A stretch of DNA of 64,000 nucleotides from Agreia sp. Leaf210 (GCF_001421485.1 NZ_LMKK01000004.1:310001-374000); one strand, 5' to 3'; positions 1 through 8,855 are shown, counted from the first letter of the stretch. Numbers and translations are program-made. Notes: generated by a model not told the origin, from the letters alone.

Positions 1-583
1 CGAGCTGCAGCTGCCGACCGATCCAGTCTCGTTCGACCCACGGCTCGAGGCCATCGATGTAGACGTTCGCCCGAAAGCGCAGCGGGTCGAGCTCGCGGCC
101 GATCCGCGCCTCGAACTCGCGAATGGATGCGCGATTGATGAGCGAGATCGTGTTCATCATGCGAAGCGAGTCCTTCGCGTTGTCGGTGAAGTTGTAGCCG
201 GGCTGCTCGGCGAGCACGGGCAGCTCACCGTCGGGCAGATCGGCCACGCGGGCATACAGCTCGACCAACTCGGCCCGGCCCTCGGCCGTGCCGAGATCGG
301 CCACCAGTACCGGATGCCCCTGCACGGCCACTCGCATCACGCGCGTCTCAGGGTCGAATGTGGCGTCGAGCCCAGCCAGACGGTCGGTGTTCAGGAGCAC
401 GTAGTACTCGCGCTTCGACAGCGGAACGAAGTTGTCGGGGTCGTACGCACCCGAGGGCTTCGCCAGCGCGAAGAGACGGTCTGCGGGAAATGCCAGGCCC
501 GTCTCGAGCTCGACCCTGTCGAGGGGCTCAGGAGTAAGCCCTTTGACGGGGTAGCGGTAGAGCGACTCGATGGTGCCGGGCAT
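1..583 (-). CDS. MOSC domain protein (3' end cut by window edge)
   Basis: Partial gene; the ATG is at 583 and the C-terminus lies beyond base 1, leaving about 194 visible residues. The protein begins MPGTIESLYRYPVKG, the typical opening of the MOSC N-terminal beta-barrel domain, and continues with the family-like ETGLAFPADRLFAL segment. MOSC proteins are relatives of the molybdenum cofactor sulfurase C-terminal domain and are thought to handle sulfur in metal-sulfur clusters or N-hydroxylated substrates. The expected catalytic cysteine lies in the missing C-terminal half, so activity cannot be judged. It follows the ABC exporter genes in the same direction after a gap of about 24 bases and may be co-transcribed with them. 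Family assignment is from recognised N-terminal sequence only. Confidence 0.8.
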   Translation of the reverse strand, partial: MPGTIESLYRYPVKGLTPEPLDRVELETGLAFPADRLFALAKPSGAYDPDNFVPLSKREYYVLLNTDRLAGLDATFDPETRVMRVAVQGHPVLVADLGTAEGRAELVELYARVADLPDGELPVLAEQPGYNFTDNAKDSLRMMNTISLINRASIREFEARIGRELDPLRFRANVYIDGLEPWVERDWIGRQLQL

Positions 584-607
584 ATCTCGACAGTACTTGC
601 CGCGTGC

Positions 608-2182
608 TTACTTGCTGGCCTGGAGCTCGGCGAGCAGATCCGGTCCGCGCTTGTCGAGAATCGATCCTCCCCAGCGCAGGGCGATCACGAGCATGCCTCC
701 GCCGAGTACGATCCCGAGGGCCAGCGAGATCCAGCCGAAGATCGCGTTGCCCGTGACGAATCCGATGATGGCCAGAACGATCTCGGGCAGCACGAGCACG
801 GTCAGCCCGCCCCAGGTCGCGAAGGTCGCCAGGGTGAGCATGAACCCGCCCCCGGGCTTCGCCTTGAAAGGGCTCTCGCCGGGCGCGGGAACCGGGAACA
901 CGAACCGGCCCGAGATGACCGACGACAGCGCGAAGCCCGAGAACAGCAGGCCGAACACCATGCCGAGCAACCCCGGCAGCACCTGCCACGAGTTCGTGAA
1001 CCAAACGGATGCGATCGTCAGCAGCACGGACACCGGAACCGCGAAGACGGCGAGGGCCACCACACGGCCGAGCCGGTCGTCGCGCCCCGATACTCCCGTC
1101 GACAGGTGCAGCGCGAACGCCGTGTTGTCGTACGAGACGTCGGTGTAGATCGACAGGGCCAGCAGCAGTGCCACGATGGGCCCGAGCGCGTTCAGAACGC
1201 CCATGCTGCCCATATTTCCCGAGTAGACGAACAGCAGCACGGGAATCAGCGGAATCACGATGAGCGACTGGGCGTAGCGCGGGTCTCGCAGCCAATACGT
1301 GAGCGCACGAGCGGCGACTGCACCCCAGGGGGTGGCCGGGAACACACCGAAGAGGCCCAGCTTGCGGGTTCCCTTCATGGCGGGCGACGATGCGCGGGCA
1401 GGGTTTTCGAGTGCGTGACGCAGGCTCGAGCGCCAGACGAGCAGCAGGATGGCGAGGGTCGCGAGACCGATGGCGAATCCGGCCGCCGCCCGGCCGAGAT
1501 CGCCGGTGACGATGTAGCCGGGAACCGACCAGATCGCACCGAGCGGCGTCCACGCGACGATGTCCGCGATGTCGGGAAGGGCATCCGCAGAGCTGCGCAG
1601 CAGCGCCGTGAGGCCGATCATGATCGGGCCGAGCAGGATCAGAGGGATGAAGATCAGGATGCCCTTGGCCTCGCGGAAGCGGCGGCCTGATCCGAGCCCC
1701 GAGCTCAACGCGGTGATCGCCCGCGAGCCGGCCACGCACGTGAGAACGCCGATCACGGCGCAGACGATCGCCGTGATGGCGCCGAGCGGGTGCTGCCACC
1801 ACGTGGCCGCTGTGGCCAGTGCGGCGATCGAGGTGACGATTCCGGGAACGCCGAGGACACCGCTGACGAGGAGGCCCAGCACCAGCTGGTTGAGGGGAAT
1901 GGGAAAGATGGCCAGTCGAGAGGGCTCGACGGTCTGATCTGTTCCGGGGCCGATGAGCGGCAGCACGATCCAGCCGAGGATCGTGGCCGCGCCGCCCAGC
2001 ACCGTGACGGTGCGAGCCAGTTCGGTCGGCGCGAAGCTCAGTGCGATGAGCCCCGCGACCACGCCGAAGAGAACGCCGAGCCCGTAGAGCCCGCCGATCA
2101 CAACGGCGACGATCTGCCAGGGCTTTCCCTTCAGGCTGTTCGCCAGAATGAGAAAGCGCAGTTTTACGAGAGTCGCAACCAT
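608..2182 (-). CDS. ABC transporter membrane (permease) subunit
   Basis: A 524-residue polytopic membrane protein starting MVATLVKLRFLILANSLKG at the ATG at 2182. Hydrophobic stretches recur along the full length, for example IVAVVIGGLYGLGVLFGVVAG near the N-terminus and a run at the C-terminus, suggesting ten or more transmembrane helices. Its start overlaps the end of the upstream ATPase gene by 19 bases, so the two are translationally coupled and should form one exporter. A longer in-frame start further upstream would lie deep inside the ATPase gene and is unlikely. The substrate cannot be read from sequence; architecture resembles ABC-2-like exporters of actinobacteria. Family membership is inferred from hydrophobicity plus context. 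Confidence 0.8.
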   Translation of the reverse strand: MVATLVKLRFLILANSLKGKPWQIVAVVIGGLYGLGVLFGVVAGLIALSFAPTELARTVTVLGGAATILGWIVLPLIGPGTDQTVEPSRLAIFPIPLNQLVLGLLVSGVLGVPGIVTSIAALATAATWWQHPLGAITAIVCAVIGVLTCVAGSRAITALSSGLGSGRRFREAKGILIFIPLILLGPIMIGLTALLRSSADALPDIADIVAWTPLGAIWSVPGYIVTGDLGRAAAGFAIGLATLAILLLVWRSSLRHALENPARASSPAMKGTRKLGLFGVFPATPWGAVAARALTYWLRDPRYAQSLIVIPLIPVLLFVYSGNMGSMGVLNALGPIVALLLALSIYTDVSYDNTAFALHLSTGVSGRDDRLGRVVALAVFAVPVSVLLTIASVWFTNSWQVLPGLLGMVFGLLFSGFALSSVISGRFVFPVPAPGESPFKAKPGGGFMLTLATFATWGGLTVLVLPEIVLAIIGFVTGNAIFGWISLALGIVLGGGMLVIALRWGGSILDKRGPDLLAELQASK

Positions 2183-3087
2183 TCCGGCCCCTCTCCTGTG
2201 CGGCGACCTCCGACGAGTTCGACGAAACGGTCTTCGAGCGTGGAGCCCTGGCGTACTTCTTCGGTCGTGCCCGAGGCGAGCACACGGCCCTGAGCGATCA
2301 CGGCGACGTGGTCGCACATGCGCTGAACGAGGTCCATGGCGTGGCTCGACACGATGACCGTGCCGCCCGATTTGACGAAGCTATCGAGGATGTCGCGGAT
2401 GTTCGCGGCCGACACAGGGTCGACCGACTCGAACGGCTCGTCGAGCACCAGCAGACTCGGCGCGTGCACGAGGGCGCACGCCAGCGCGATCTTCTTGGTC
2501 ATACCCGCCGAGTAGTCCACCACGAGCGTGCCGCCGGCCGACTCGAGGTCGAGCAGGTTGAGCAGATCGTGCGTGCGTTCGGCGACCGTCTCGCGGCTCA
2601 TGCCGCTGAGCAGTCCGGCGTAGGTGACGAGCTGCGTGCCCGTGAGGCGGTCGAAGAGTCGAACGCCGTCGGAGAGCACCCCGACGAGGCGCTTCGCCTT
2701 GAGCAGGTCGTGCCAGACGTTGACGCCGTGGATACTGATGTCGCCGGCATCAGGACGCATCAGGCCCGTCGCCATCGACAGTGTCGTGGTCTTTCCGGCG
2801 CCGTTGGGGCCGACGAGCCCGTAGAACGAACCGGAGGGAACGGTGAGGGCGAGGTTGTCGACGGCGACCTTGTCGCCGAATCGCTTCGTGAGGCCCCGAA
2901 TCTCGAGTGCCGGACCATGAGCATCCGCGGCCGGGGGGAGTACCTGAGCTGCGTCGGGGCTGGTCTGGTTTGTGTGGGTCTGGTCTGTGCGGGTCTGGTC
3001 TGTGCGGGTCTGGTCTGTGCGGGTCTGGTCTGTGCGGGTTATGGGGGTCTGCGCTGGGTCTGTCTGCACTGGGTCTTCCAAGGACAT
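2164..3087 (-). CDS. ABC transporter ATP-binding protein with repeat-rich N-terminus
   Basis: A 307-residue nucleotide-binding subunit of an ABC exporter. Walker A is GPNGAGKTT, the signature region is YSAGMTKK, Walker B is LLVLDEPFESVD, and the switch histidine lies in SSHAMDL. Before the ABC domain is an unusual linker of about 55 residues made largely of the pentapeptide TDQTR repeated, encoded by a 15-bp tandem DNA repeat at 2961-3035. I chose the ATG at 3087 (MSLEDPVQ); an in-frame ATG at 3132 would add 15 residues. The gene is coupled to the permease gene downstream. The motor domain is complete, so the linker probably does not affect catalysis. The transported substrate is unknown. Confidence 0.9.
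   Translation of the reverse strand: MSLEDPVQTDPAQTPITRTDQTRTDQTRTDQTRTDQTHTNQTSPDAAQVLPPAADAHGPALEIRGLTKRFGDKVAVDNLALTVPSGSFYGLVGPNGAGKTTTLSMATGLMRPDAGDISIHGVNVWHDLLKAKRLVGVLSDGVRLFDRLTGTQLVTYAGLLSGMSRETVAERTHDLLNLLDLESAGGTLVVDYSAGMTKKIALACALVHAPSLLVLDEPFESVDPVSAANIRDILDSFVKSGGTVIVSSHAMDLVQRMCDHVAVIAQGRVLASGTTEEVRQGSTLEDRFVELVGGRRTGEGPEWLRLS
2961..3035. repeat. 15-bp tandem repeat inside ABC ATPase gene
   Basis: Four exact copies of the unit GGGTCTGGTCTGTGC occupy 2976-3035, with a degenerate fifth copy at 2961-2975. The unit length is a multiple of three, so copy-number change keeps the reading frame and alters only the length of the N-terminal TDQTR linker. This is a candidate variable-number repeat. 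Confidence 0.95.
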
Positions 3088-3409
3088 AGCCGCCTGCTTT
3101 CCGTCTTGCGATTTCCGTCTTGCGATGGACATTCAGGCCGTTTTCGTCGTGCGATCTCGCGATGCGCGTGCGCGAACCCGGCGCGTGTCACCCACCATAG
3201 GGGGAGCGGCAGACAGCTCGCATCCCCCGCGCGGGGGACATCGAGCACGCTCCCCGGTGTCGCCCGCGGCCGTATCGAGACCGTGGTCGGCTTCGCGACT
3301 ATTCCTCCACAGGGCGCATTTCTTCGAAGTTATCCGCAGCTATATCACCTGATCAAGCGGTGTTTCTTTGTTTCGAGACGGTGTCGGTGGCTGCTGTTTG
3401 ACTTCTCGT

Positions 3410-4747
3410 ATGTCACTCATCACCCCGCTCCTGGAGCCCGACCCGTATGTGGTCGCACTCGAGGAAGTCGCCGCCCTCGATCAGCAGATAGCCCGGCTAT
3501 CTGCCGACAGGGCCAGACGCGTCACCGACGCGAGAAACCACCTACATAGGCAAGCACCGTCCGATCGATCCACCGGCGGGCCGGCGTGGTCCACGGCCCG
3601 GGTCGAACGGGTCGAGCTCGTCACGGAACTGGCGCAGCTCACTCGCCGAACGGAGTACCGCGCCGCGACAGTGATCGACACCAGCACCGCGCTGGTCGAC
3701 TTGCTGCCGGCAACACTGGCTGCCGTCGCTGCAGGTCTCATGTCGTGGGAACACGCCGAGGTCATCGCAAAACACGCCGACGGCCTCGAGGGCGAGGCAT
3801 TGGTGTCGTACGACACCCGCCTCGCGGCATTGGCGGCGGAGATGAACCCGAAACAGCTCGACCGTAAAGCGAGAGCGCAGGTCGAACTCACCCAACCGTC
3901 CACCGCGGTCGAACGAGCAGAGAAGGCCGCGGCCACCCGACGAATCTACGTCGATCCCGGAGCCGATGGCATGGCGTACCTGACTTTGTTCGCACCGGCA
4001 CCTGAGATCCACGCGATCGCCGACCGGGCCGCACGGCTCGCTGCCGGATTGCGGGCAGCGGGCGACCCGCGCAGCATGGGACACCTGAAACTCGACGTCC
4101 TCACCGACCTCATGCTCAACGGTGAAACGTCGATTCCGGGGGCGACCCGTGGGGTTCGGGGGCGCGTTCACGTCATGGTTCCGGCGATGACGCTGCTCGG
4201 AGTTGGTGACGAGGCCGCGATCCTCCGCGGCTACGGGCCCATCGACCCGGCCACGGCAGCGCAGTTGACGGCGGAGGCGACCTCCTGGAGGCGCATCCTC
4301 ACCGACCCGATCACGGGACGCATCCTCACGGCCGATCCGAGGGACTACCGGCCGACGGCACGGATGATCGACCATGCCCGGTTGGTGCATCCGACGTGTG
4401 TGTTTCCGGGGTGCACGGTTCCGTCGGAGCGGGCCGATATCGACCACACCGAAGATCACGCCTTTGGTGGGCACACCACGCCAGAGAACCTGGCCCCGCT
4501 GAGTCAGGAGCATCACAAGGTGAAGCACCACACGAGGTGGCAGATTGTGCAGAACGGTGACGATACCCTCACCGCCACCTCGCCAGCGGGCTACGAGTAC
4601 ACGATCCGGCCCGGAGGCAGGATGAAACCCGCACCACGAGCACTCATCGACGCCGCAGCAAGCAACGCGTCCGCAGCAATAGCTCCCACCTCGGGAACTG
4701 CCCAGACCTCGGAACAGGAGGACGATCTCGCCGACTGCCCCTTCTAA
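3410..4747 (+). CDS. HNH endonuclease, 13E12/DUF222 family
   Basis: A 445-residue protein with an N-terminal DUF222 (13E12 repeat) helical region and a C-terminal HNH nuclease motif. The metal-binding core is visible near residues 320-380: the C..C pair in CVFPGC, then DIDHTEDHAFGGHTTPENL and QEHHKVKHH. Such genes occur in many copies in mycobacteria and Microbacteriaceae and are often linked to mobile DNA, though their role is not established. I start at the ATG at 3410 (MSLITPLLEP); a TTG 42 bases upstream is also in frame, and neither has a strong ribosome binding site. There is no flanking repeat or integrase here. It converges with the DUF202 gene at 4836. Confidence 0.9.
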   Translation: MSLITPLLEPDPYVVALEEVAALDQQIARLSADRARRVTDARNHLHRQAPSDRSTGGPAWSTARVERVELVTELAQLTRRTEYRAATVIDTSTALVDLLPATLAAVAAGLMSWEHAEVIAKHADGLEGEALVSYDTRLAALAAEMNPKQLDRKARAQVELTQPSTAVERAEKAAATRRIYVDPGADGMAYLTLFAPAPEIHAIADRAARLAAGLRAAGDPRSMGHLKLDVLTDLMLNGETSIPGATRGVRGRVHVMVPAMTLLGVGDEAAILRGYGPIDPATAAQLTAEATSWRRILTDPITGRILTADPRDYRPTARMIDHARLVHPTCVFPGCTVPSERADIDHTEDHAFGGHTTPENLAPLSQEHHKVKHHTRWQIVQNGDDTLTATSPAGYEYTIRPGGRMKPAPRALIDAAASNASAAIAPTSGTAQTSEQEDDLADCPF

Positions 4748-4835
4748 GACACCCGGAATCGCCCGCGTAAGAAGCCCCTACCCGCACGCGAGTTCGGCTC
4801 GTTCTTGGCGTTTGCGCTCAGCTCGTGCAGCTCAG

Positions 4836-5189
4836 TCAGCGCAGCATCGCGCCCGCCACCGCGAGCGCGCATCCGAGAACAGAGACGGCACAGACACACA
4901 CCACGAGCATCGCGAGAGCAGACCAGGGCTGCGGTCGACGGTCCGTTTCAGACATGCGCGATCGAAACGGAGGAAGCATCGAAAAGACCACGATTCCGAC
5001 GGCGACGGCGCCTGCGATGATCGCCACCGCCACGAAGCCTGATCGCACTGCCGTGAGACCGCAGACCACCGCGACCCCGGCCGTGGCTATCGCGGTGCGC
5101 CTCCAGGCCAGCGCGGTGCGTTCCGGTTGCAGCCCCGGGTCGCGCTCAGACCCATCGGAGCGCTTGCCAGCGCCGTCACGACCGCTCAC
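4836..5189 (-). CDS. DUF202 membrane protein (second of two)
   Basis: A 117-residue membrane protein. The GTG at 5189 overlaps the TGA of the upstream DUF202 gene (GTGA arrangement), fixing the start. After a charged N-terminus it shows the DUF202 hallmark ERTALAWRRTAIA, followed by about three hydrophobic segments (GVAVVCGLTAVRSGFVAVAI, a second, and a C-terminal one). DUF202/YidH-like proteins are small integral membrane proteins of unknown function. Last gene of the LtrA-DUF202-DUF202 operon. The two DUF202 proteins differ clearly, so this is an old paralogue pair or a hetero-oligomer rather than a recent duplication. Confidence 0.85.
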   Translation of the reverse strand: MSGRDGAGKRSDGSERDPGLQPERTALAWRRTAIATAGVAVVCGLTAVRSGFVAVAIIAGAVAVGIVVFSMLPPFRSRMSETDRRPQPWSALAMLVVCVCAVSVLGCALAVAGAMLR

Positions 5190-5581
5190 CGCGCCAGGGC
5201 CTCGAACACCGCATACCCGGAGAAGACCAGCGCGAGTACGAGGATCCCCACTCCGACTCCGATGAGAATGCGGGGCGCCGGCAAGGGCAAGGCCAACCGC
5301 ATCGCACGCTCCACGCGGCGCCAGCCGACGAGCGCAGACACCGCGACGAGACCGCCGCCCAGGCAGGCGAGGGCTGCCATGATGTCGACGAAGACCGGCA
5401 GGTCCGCGACACCCGCCAGAGTCGTCAGCGCGACGCCTCCGGCGACCAGGGCCAGACCTGTGCGCATCCACGCCAGCGCCGTGCGTTCGTTGGCCAACGA
5501 GAATCGCGCATCCGGTTCGTCGCCGACGCCGTAGACCGAACGGGGTCTGCGGTTGTCCTCGTCGCTTGTGTCAGGCGCCAT
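5186..5581 (-). CDS. YidH-like DUF202 membrane protein (first of two)
   Basis: A 131-residue membrane protein beginning MAPDTSDEDNRRPRS, a soluble acidic/basic leader of about 30 residues, then the DUF202 signature ANERTALAWMRTGLALV and three predicted transmembrane segments, the last near the C-terminus (ILIGVGVGILVLALVFSGYA). Its ATG lies inside the last codons of the LtrA gene (11-base overlap) and its stop overlaps the next start, so the three genes are translated as a coupled unit. The molecular function of DUF202 is unknown; the context suggests a membrane complex with the LtrA-like protein. Confidence 0.87.
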   Translation of the reverse strand: MAPDTSDEDNRRPRSVYGVGDEPDARFSLANERTALAWMRTGLALVAGGVALTTLAGVADLPVFVDIMAALACLGGGLVAVSALVGWRRVERAMRLALPLPAPRILIGVGVGILVLALVFSGYAVFEALAR

Positions 5582-6788
5582 GACGTACTCCCTCTTCGAT
5601 GGTATTCAGCGCGCGTGATCGCTGCTGCAGAACGGTCACCGCGATGATCGCCGCCACGACGAGCGTGATGAGCAGTACGGTGACGCCGAACGAGACCGCC
5701 GGGGCGAGCAGAGGAATGAGCATCACGGCCCCGGCACCCACGAGACTGCTGGCGGGACGGATGGCGGTGTCCGACCCGAGCAGCGGCCGATAGAGCACCT
5801 GCATCGCGACCAAGAACACGGCCACGGGAATGGCGATCGAGTACGCCACGGTCGTGCTGTCGACATGGGCCTCGTGGCTCAGCGACTGCACCCCCACCTC
5901 GAGTCCGGCCCCCAGGGCCGCGAGCGCGGCGAAAACGAAGTAGTGCCCGAATCCCCAGATGAAGCTTCGCCGACGGCGCTTCTCGAGACCGTCGCCCGCC
6001 GGTTCGAGGTAGTACACCCACCAGATGCCGAAGAGCAGCGCGAGACCCGACGAGGCCAGCAGTACGAACTCGCCCGAGGCATCCCCGGCGGTGATGATGG
6101 CCTGCACGCCGACCGTGGCCGCGAGAACCGACTCGCCCAACAGGATGATCGTGAAGAGTCCGTATCGCTCGGCGATGTGGTGCGGGTGCCAGCGGATGTA
6201 TCCGCGACGCTCCGCCCACAACGGCACGGCGAGCTCGCACGCGGCGAGAACGGCGAAGGTCGCGATCTGCGCGGCGACGGGCAACTCGGCCGCGATGAAC
6301 AGGCGAGCGATCCACAGCGCCTGCACGACACTGATTCCCGCCGCGTAGCGCAGTGCGGTCGCCCTGCCTTCCGGGTCTTGGACAGCGGCGCGCAGCCACT
6401 GCGCGACGAGCGCGAGTCGCATGATGAAGTAGCCCACGGTGATGAGCAAGAAGTCGCCGTCGTTGAACGCCGCAGGAACTCCGGCCGCCAAGACGAGCAC
6501 TCCGCCCATCTGCAGCATGGTCAGGAGGCGATACGGAACGTCGTCGGTGTCATAGGCGGAGGCGAACCAGGTGAAGGTGAGCCAGGCCCACCAGATCGCG
6601 AAGAACACCATGAAGAAGTTGGGCAGTTCCTCTGCGGCGTGACCGCCCTCGATGCCGTGCGCCAATTGGGTGACCACGGCCTGCACGGCAGCGACGAAGG
6701 TCAGGTCGAAAAGCAACTCGAGCGGGGTGGATGCGCGATGCTTCTCGTCGATGTCACGGTGCCGCATGCGAATCACAGGCAGGGTCAT
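5571..6788 (-). CDS. Low temperature requirement A (LtrA) family membrane protein
   Basis: A 405-residue polytopic protein starting at the ATG at 6788 (MTLPVIRMRHRDIDEKHRAS). The opening block TPLELLFDLTFVAAV is the recognisable LtrA family signature, and HHIAERYGLFTIILLGESVL is the second conserved block. About a dozen hydrophobic segments span the rest. LtrA was named from a Listeria mutant unable to grow in the cold, but the biochemical role of the family is unknown. A longer in-frame reading to 6944 would overlap the divergent gene at 6923 and is rejected. First gene of a three-gene coupled operon with two DUF202 proteins. Confidence 0.88.
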   Translation of the reverse strand: MTLPVIRMRHRDIDEKHRASTPLELLFDLTFVAAVQAVVTQLAHGIEGGHAAEELPNFFMVFFAIWWAWLTFTWFASAYDTDDVPYRLLTMLQMGGVLVLAAGVPAAFNDGDFLLITVGYFIMRLALVAQWLRAAVQDPEGRATALRYAAGISVVQALWIARLFIAAELPVAAQIATFAVLAACELAVPLWAERRGYIRWHPHHIAERYGLFTIILLGESVLAATVGVQAIITAGDASGEFVLLASSGLALLFGIWWVYYLEPAGDGLEKRRRRSFIWGFGHYFVFAALAALGAGLEVGVQSLSHEAHVDSTTVAYSIAIPVAVFLVAMQVLYRPLLGSDTAIRPASSLVGAGAVMLIPLLAPAVSFGVTVLLITLVVAAIIAVTVLQQRSRALNTIEEGVRHGA

Positions 6789-6922
6789 GATCCACAGCCT
6801 AGGGGCGGTCATTCGCCGAACGGATGCCTCTCGGGCAGAGCCGAATGACTTTTGAGTCGAGCGTGCACCCATTTCGACGAATCGATGACCACCGGCGGCC
6901 GGCGCCGCATTACGGTGGGCGT

Positions 6923-8572
6923 GTGACGACCGAGCCCAGCGCATCCAACCCTGTACTCACCGAGGCCCAGCTCATCCGGTTCCGCTCCTTCGGCGAGCCC
7001 GTCGAGGTCGTGGCGGGTGAAACGCTGTTCCGAGCCGGAGACCGCAGCTACGACCTCGTGCTGATCGACAGCGGCACGATCGACATCGTTCGCGAGGCCA
7101 CGCGAGATGCCCCGGAGCTGATCGTCGCCCAGCACGGGCCGGGCCGATTCGTGGGAGAGCTCAATCTGCTCACCGGGCAGACCGTCTTTCTGACAGCACG
7201 GGTCACCTCGCCGGGAGTCATGCATCGCATCTCGCCCGAGAACTTCCGCCGCATCATGTCTGAAGATCCGGAGCTGTCGAGCATCCTCCTCCAGTCTTTC
7301 CAGGCGCGCCGGGCCATGCTGCGCGGAACGGCATCCCGCAGTATCGAGATCATCGGCAGCACTCTCTCGTCGGCCTCGCTCGCCCTGCGCACCTACGCGG
7401 CCCGTCTCGAGCTGGCGCACCACTGGTTCGATGCAGACGGCGCCGCCGGAATCGCACTCATGAAGTCTGCCGACGTGGAGGCATCCGATCTGCCCGTCGT
7501 CCTCCTCGGCTCCGAGGTGCTCACCCGGGCCACTCCCGGTCACCTCGCCGAACGGATCGGCCTGTCGTACGCGCGGCCGTCAGGCCAGCAGGTCGATCTC
7601 ACGGTGATCGGCGCCGGGCCGGCCGGGCTCGCCGCGGCCGTGTACGGCGCATCCGAGGGTCTCGACACGGTGCTTCTGGATGCGACGGGCCCCGGCGGGC
7701 AGGCCGCCGCCAGTTCCCGAATCGAGAATTACCTGGGCTTTCCCAACGGCCTGAGCGGCTCGGAGCTCACGGGACTCGCCTCGGTGCAGGCTCTGAAGTT
7801 CGGAGCGCGCATCTACAGTCCCTGCACGGTCACTTCTCTCGACCCGACCTCCGAGCGGCTCCGTGTCGTTCTCGAAGATGGCACCGAGATCAATTCCCGC
7901 GCCGTCGTCATCGCCACGGGGGCTCACTACAAGGCCCTGCCGCTGCCGCGATGGTCGCACTTCGAGGGTGCCGGCATCTACTACGCCGCGACAGAACTGG
8001 AGGCACGCGAGGTCGCCGGCAAGCCCGTCACCGTGGTCGGGGGAGCGAACTCCGCCGGCCAGGCCACGCTGTTCCTCGCCAGCCGTGGGAGCACGGTTTG
8101 TCTGGTCATCCGAGGCACGGACATTCGCAAAGAGATGTCGAGCTACCTCGTCGACCGCCTTCTCGCCGACCCTCGCGTCACCGTGCACACATCGACCGAG
8201 GTGACAGCCCTCGACGGTCAAGACGCGCTCGAGGCGATCACCCTGACCAATCGCGAGACGGGTGCGACCTCCGAGCAGCCGAGCTCGGGCTTGTTCTGCT
8301 TCATCGGAGCGACACCCGCCACCGAGTGGCTTTCCGGTGTCGCCTCAGACGAGAACGGTTTTCTGCTCACCGACTCGCAGCTCGACCCGACCGCTCTCGG
8401 CGAGACATTCTCGGCTCTCGGGCGCGTGCCCCTGCCCTTCGAGACCAGCGTGCCCGCACTCTTCGCGGCCGGAGATGTGCGGCACGGGTCGATGAAGAGG
8501 GTGGCCGCCGCGGTGGGCGAGGGCGCGAGCGCCGTCGCATCCGTTCACCGTGCGATCGGCGTGCACCCCTAA
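6923..8572 (+). CDS. Cyclic-nucleotide-binding domain fused to thioredoxin-reductase-like FAD oxidoreductase
   Basis: A 549-residue fusion starting at GTG 6923 (VTTEPSASNP). Residues about 10-125 form a Crp-like cyclic-nucleotide-binding domain (ETLFRAGDRSYDLVLIDSG, GRFVGELNLLTGQ). A linker domain of about 75 residues follows. From about residue 215 there is a thioredoxin-reductase-like flavoprotein: FAD motif VIGAGPAGLAAAVYGA, GGQAAASSRIENYLGF, an NADPH site VVGGANSAGQAT, and a C-terminal FAAGDVRHGSMKRV. The redox-active CxxC of true thioredoxin reductases is absent: that place reads YYAATELEAREV. It is therefore unlikely to reduce thioredoxin by the usual route. A real trxB lies at 20922. 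The gene is divergent from the LtrA operon. Physiological electron acceptor unknown. Confidence 0.9.
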   Translation: MTTEPSASNPVLTEAQLIRFRSFGEPVEVVAGETLFRAGDRSYDLVLIDSGTIDIVREATRDAPELIVAQHGPGRFVGELNLLTGQTVFLTARVTSPGVMHRISPENFRRIMSEDPELSSILLQSFQARRAMLRGTASRSIEIIGSTLSSASLALRTYAARLELAHHWFDADGAAGIALMKSADVEASDLPVVLLGSEVLTRATPGHLAERIGLSYARPSGQQVDLTVIGAGPAGLAAAVYGASEGLDTVLLDATGPGGQAAASSRIENYLGFPNGLSGSELTGLASVQALKFGARIYSPCTVTSLDPTSERLRVVLEDGTEINSRAVVIATGAHYKALPLPRWSHFEGAGIYYAATELEAREVAGKPVTVVGGANSAGQATLFLASRGSTVCLVIRGTDIRKEMSSYLVDRLLADPRVTVHTSTEVTALDGQDALEAITLTNRETGATSEQPSSGLFCFIGATPATEWLSGVASDENGFLLTDSQLDPTALGETFSALGRVPLPFETSVPALFAAGDVRHGSMKRVAAAVGEGASAVASVHRAIGVHP

Positions 8573-8588
8573 CCCCGGTCGAGGGGTG
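8564..8588. terminator. Weak hairpin between convergent genes
   Basis: CACCCCT (8564-8570) pairs with AGGGGTG (8582-8588) across an 11-base loop, at the join between the convergent oxidoreductase gene and the small gene at 8592. There is no clear T-run on either side, so termination activity is doubtful. Confidence 0.35.
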
Positions 8589-8591
8589 TCG

Positions 8592-8855
8592 TCAGCGCCC
8601 GTGCGTCGCCATGATCTGGTCGACGTCGATGCGCTCGAGCAGCGCGTCCCAGTCGAGCTCCCTCGCTGCGGCGGCTACCTCCGGCTCCGCGTAGGCCTTG
8701 CCATTGCGATGCACCACCACGCCCTTCGGGACGATGCGGTTCAATTCCGCGAGCACGGCGTCGTCGATCGCCTCGCTGTCGAAATCTGCACCGACCTCCG
8801 CGAAGTAGTCGGCCGAAACGGTGTACGAGACTGTTGCCACTTCTACTGCGGTCAT
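8592..8855 (-). CDS. Small conserved-looking hypothetical protein (87 aa)
   Basis: An 87-residue soluble acidic protein with ATG at 8855, preceded by a strong AGGAGG ribosome binding site, which supports translation. It starts MTAVEVATVSYTVSADYFAE and ends DVDQIMATHGR, with no membrane segment and no motif I recognise. It lies antisense to and convergent with the cNMP/FAD oxidoreductase gene and divergent from the aldo/keto reductase at 9030. I do not recognise the family. Confidence 0.7.
   Translation of the reverse strand: MTAVEVATVSYTVSADYFAEVGADFDSEAIDDAVLAELNRIVPKGVVVHRNGKAYAEPEVAAAARELDWDALLERIDVDQIMATHGR

Noticed and set aside
314-1690. Long plus-strand open frame opposite the ABC permease
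   Set aside because: Arg/Glu/Gly-rich low-information protein over a clear membrane protein gene on the other strand.
2961-3035. Possible CRISPR array
   Set aside because: The repeats are directly adjacent with no spacers and lie in frame inside the ABC ATPase gene.
3305-3330. DnaA-box-like TTATCCGCA upstream of the HNH gene
   Set aside because: A single one-mismatch site with no partner; likely chance.
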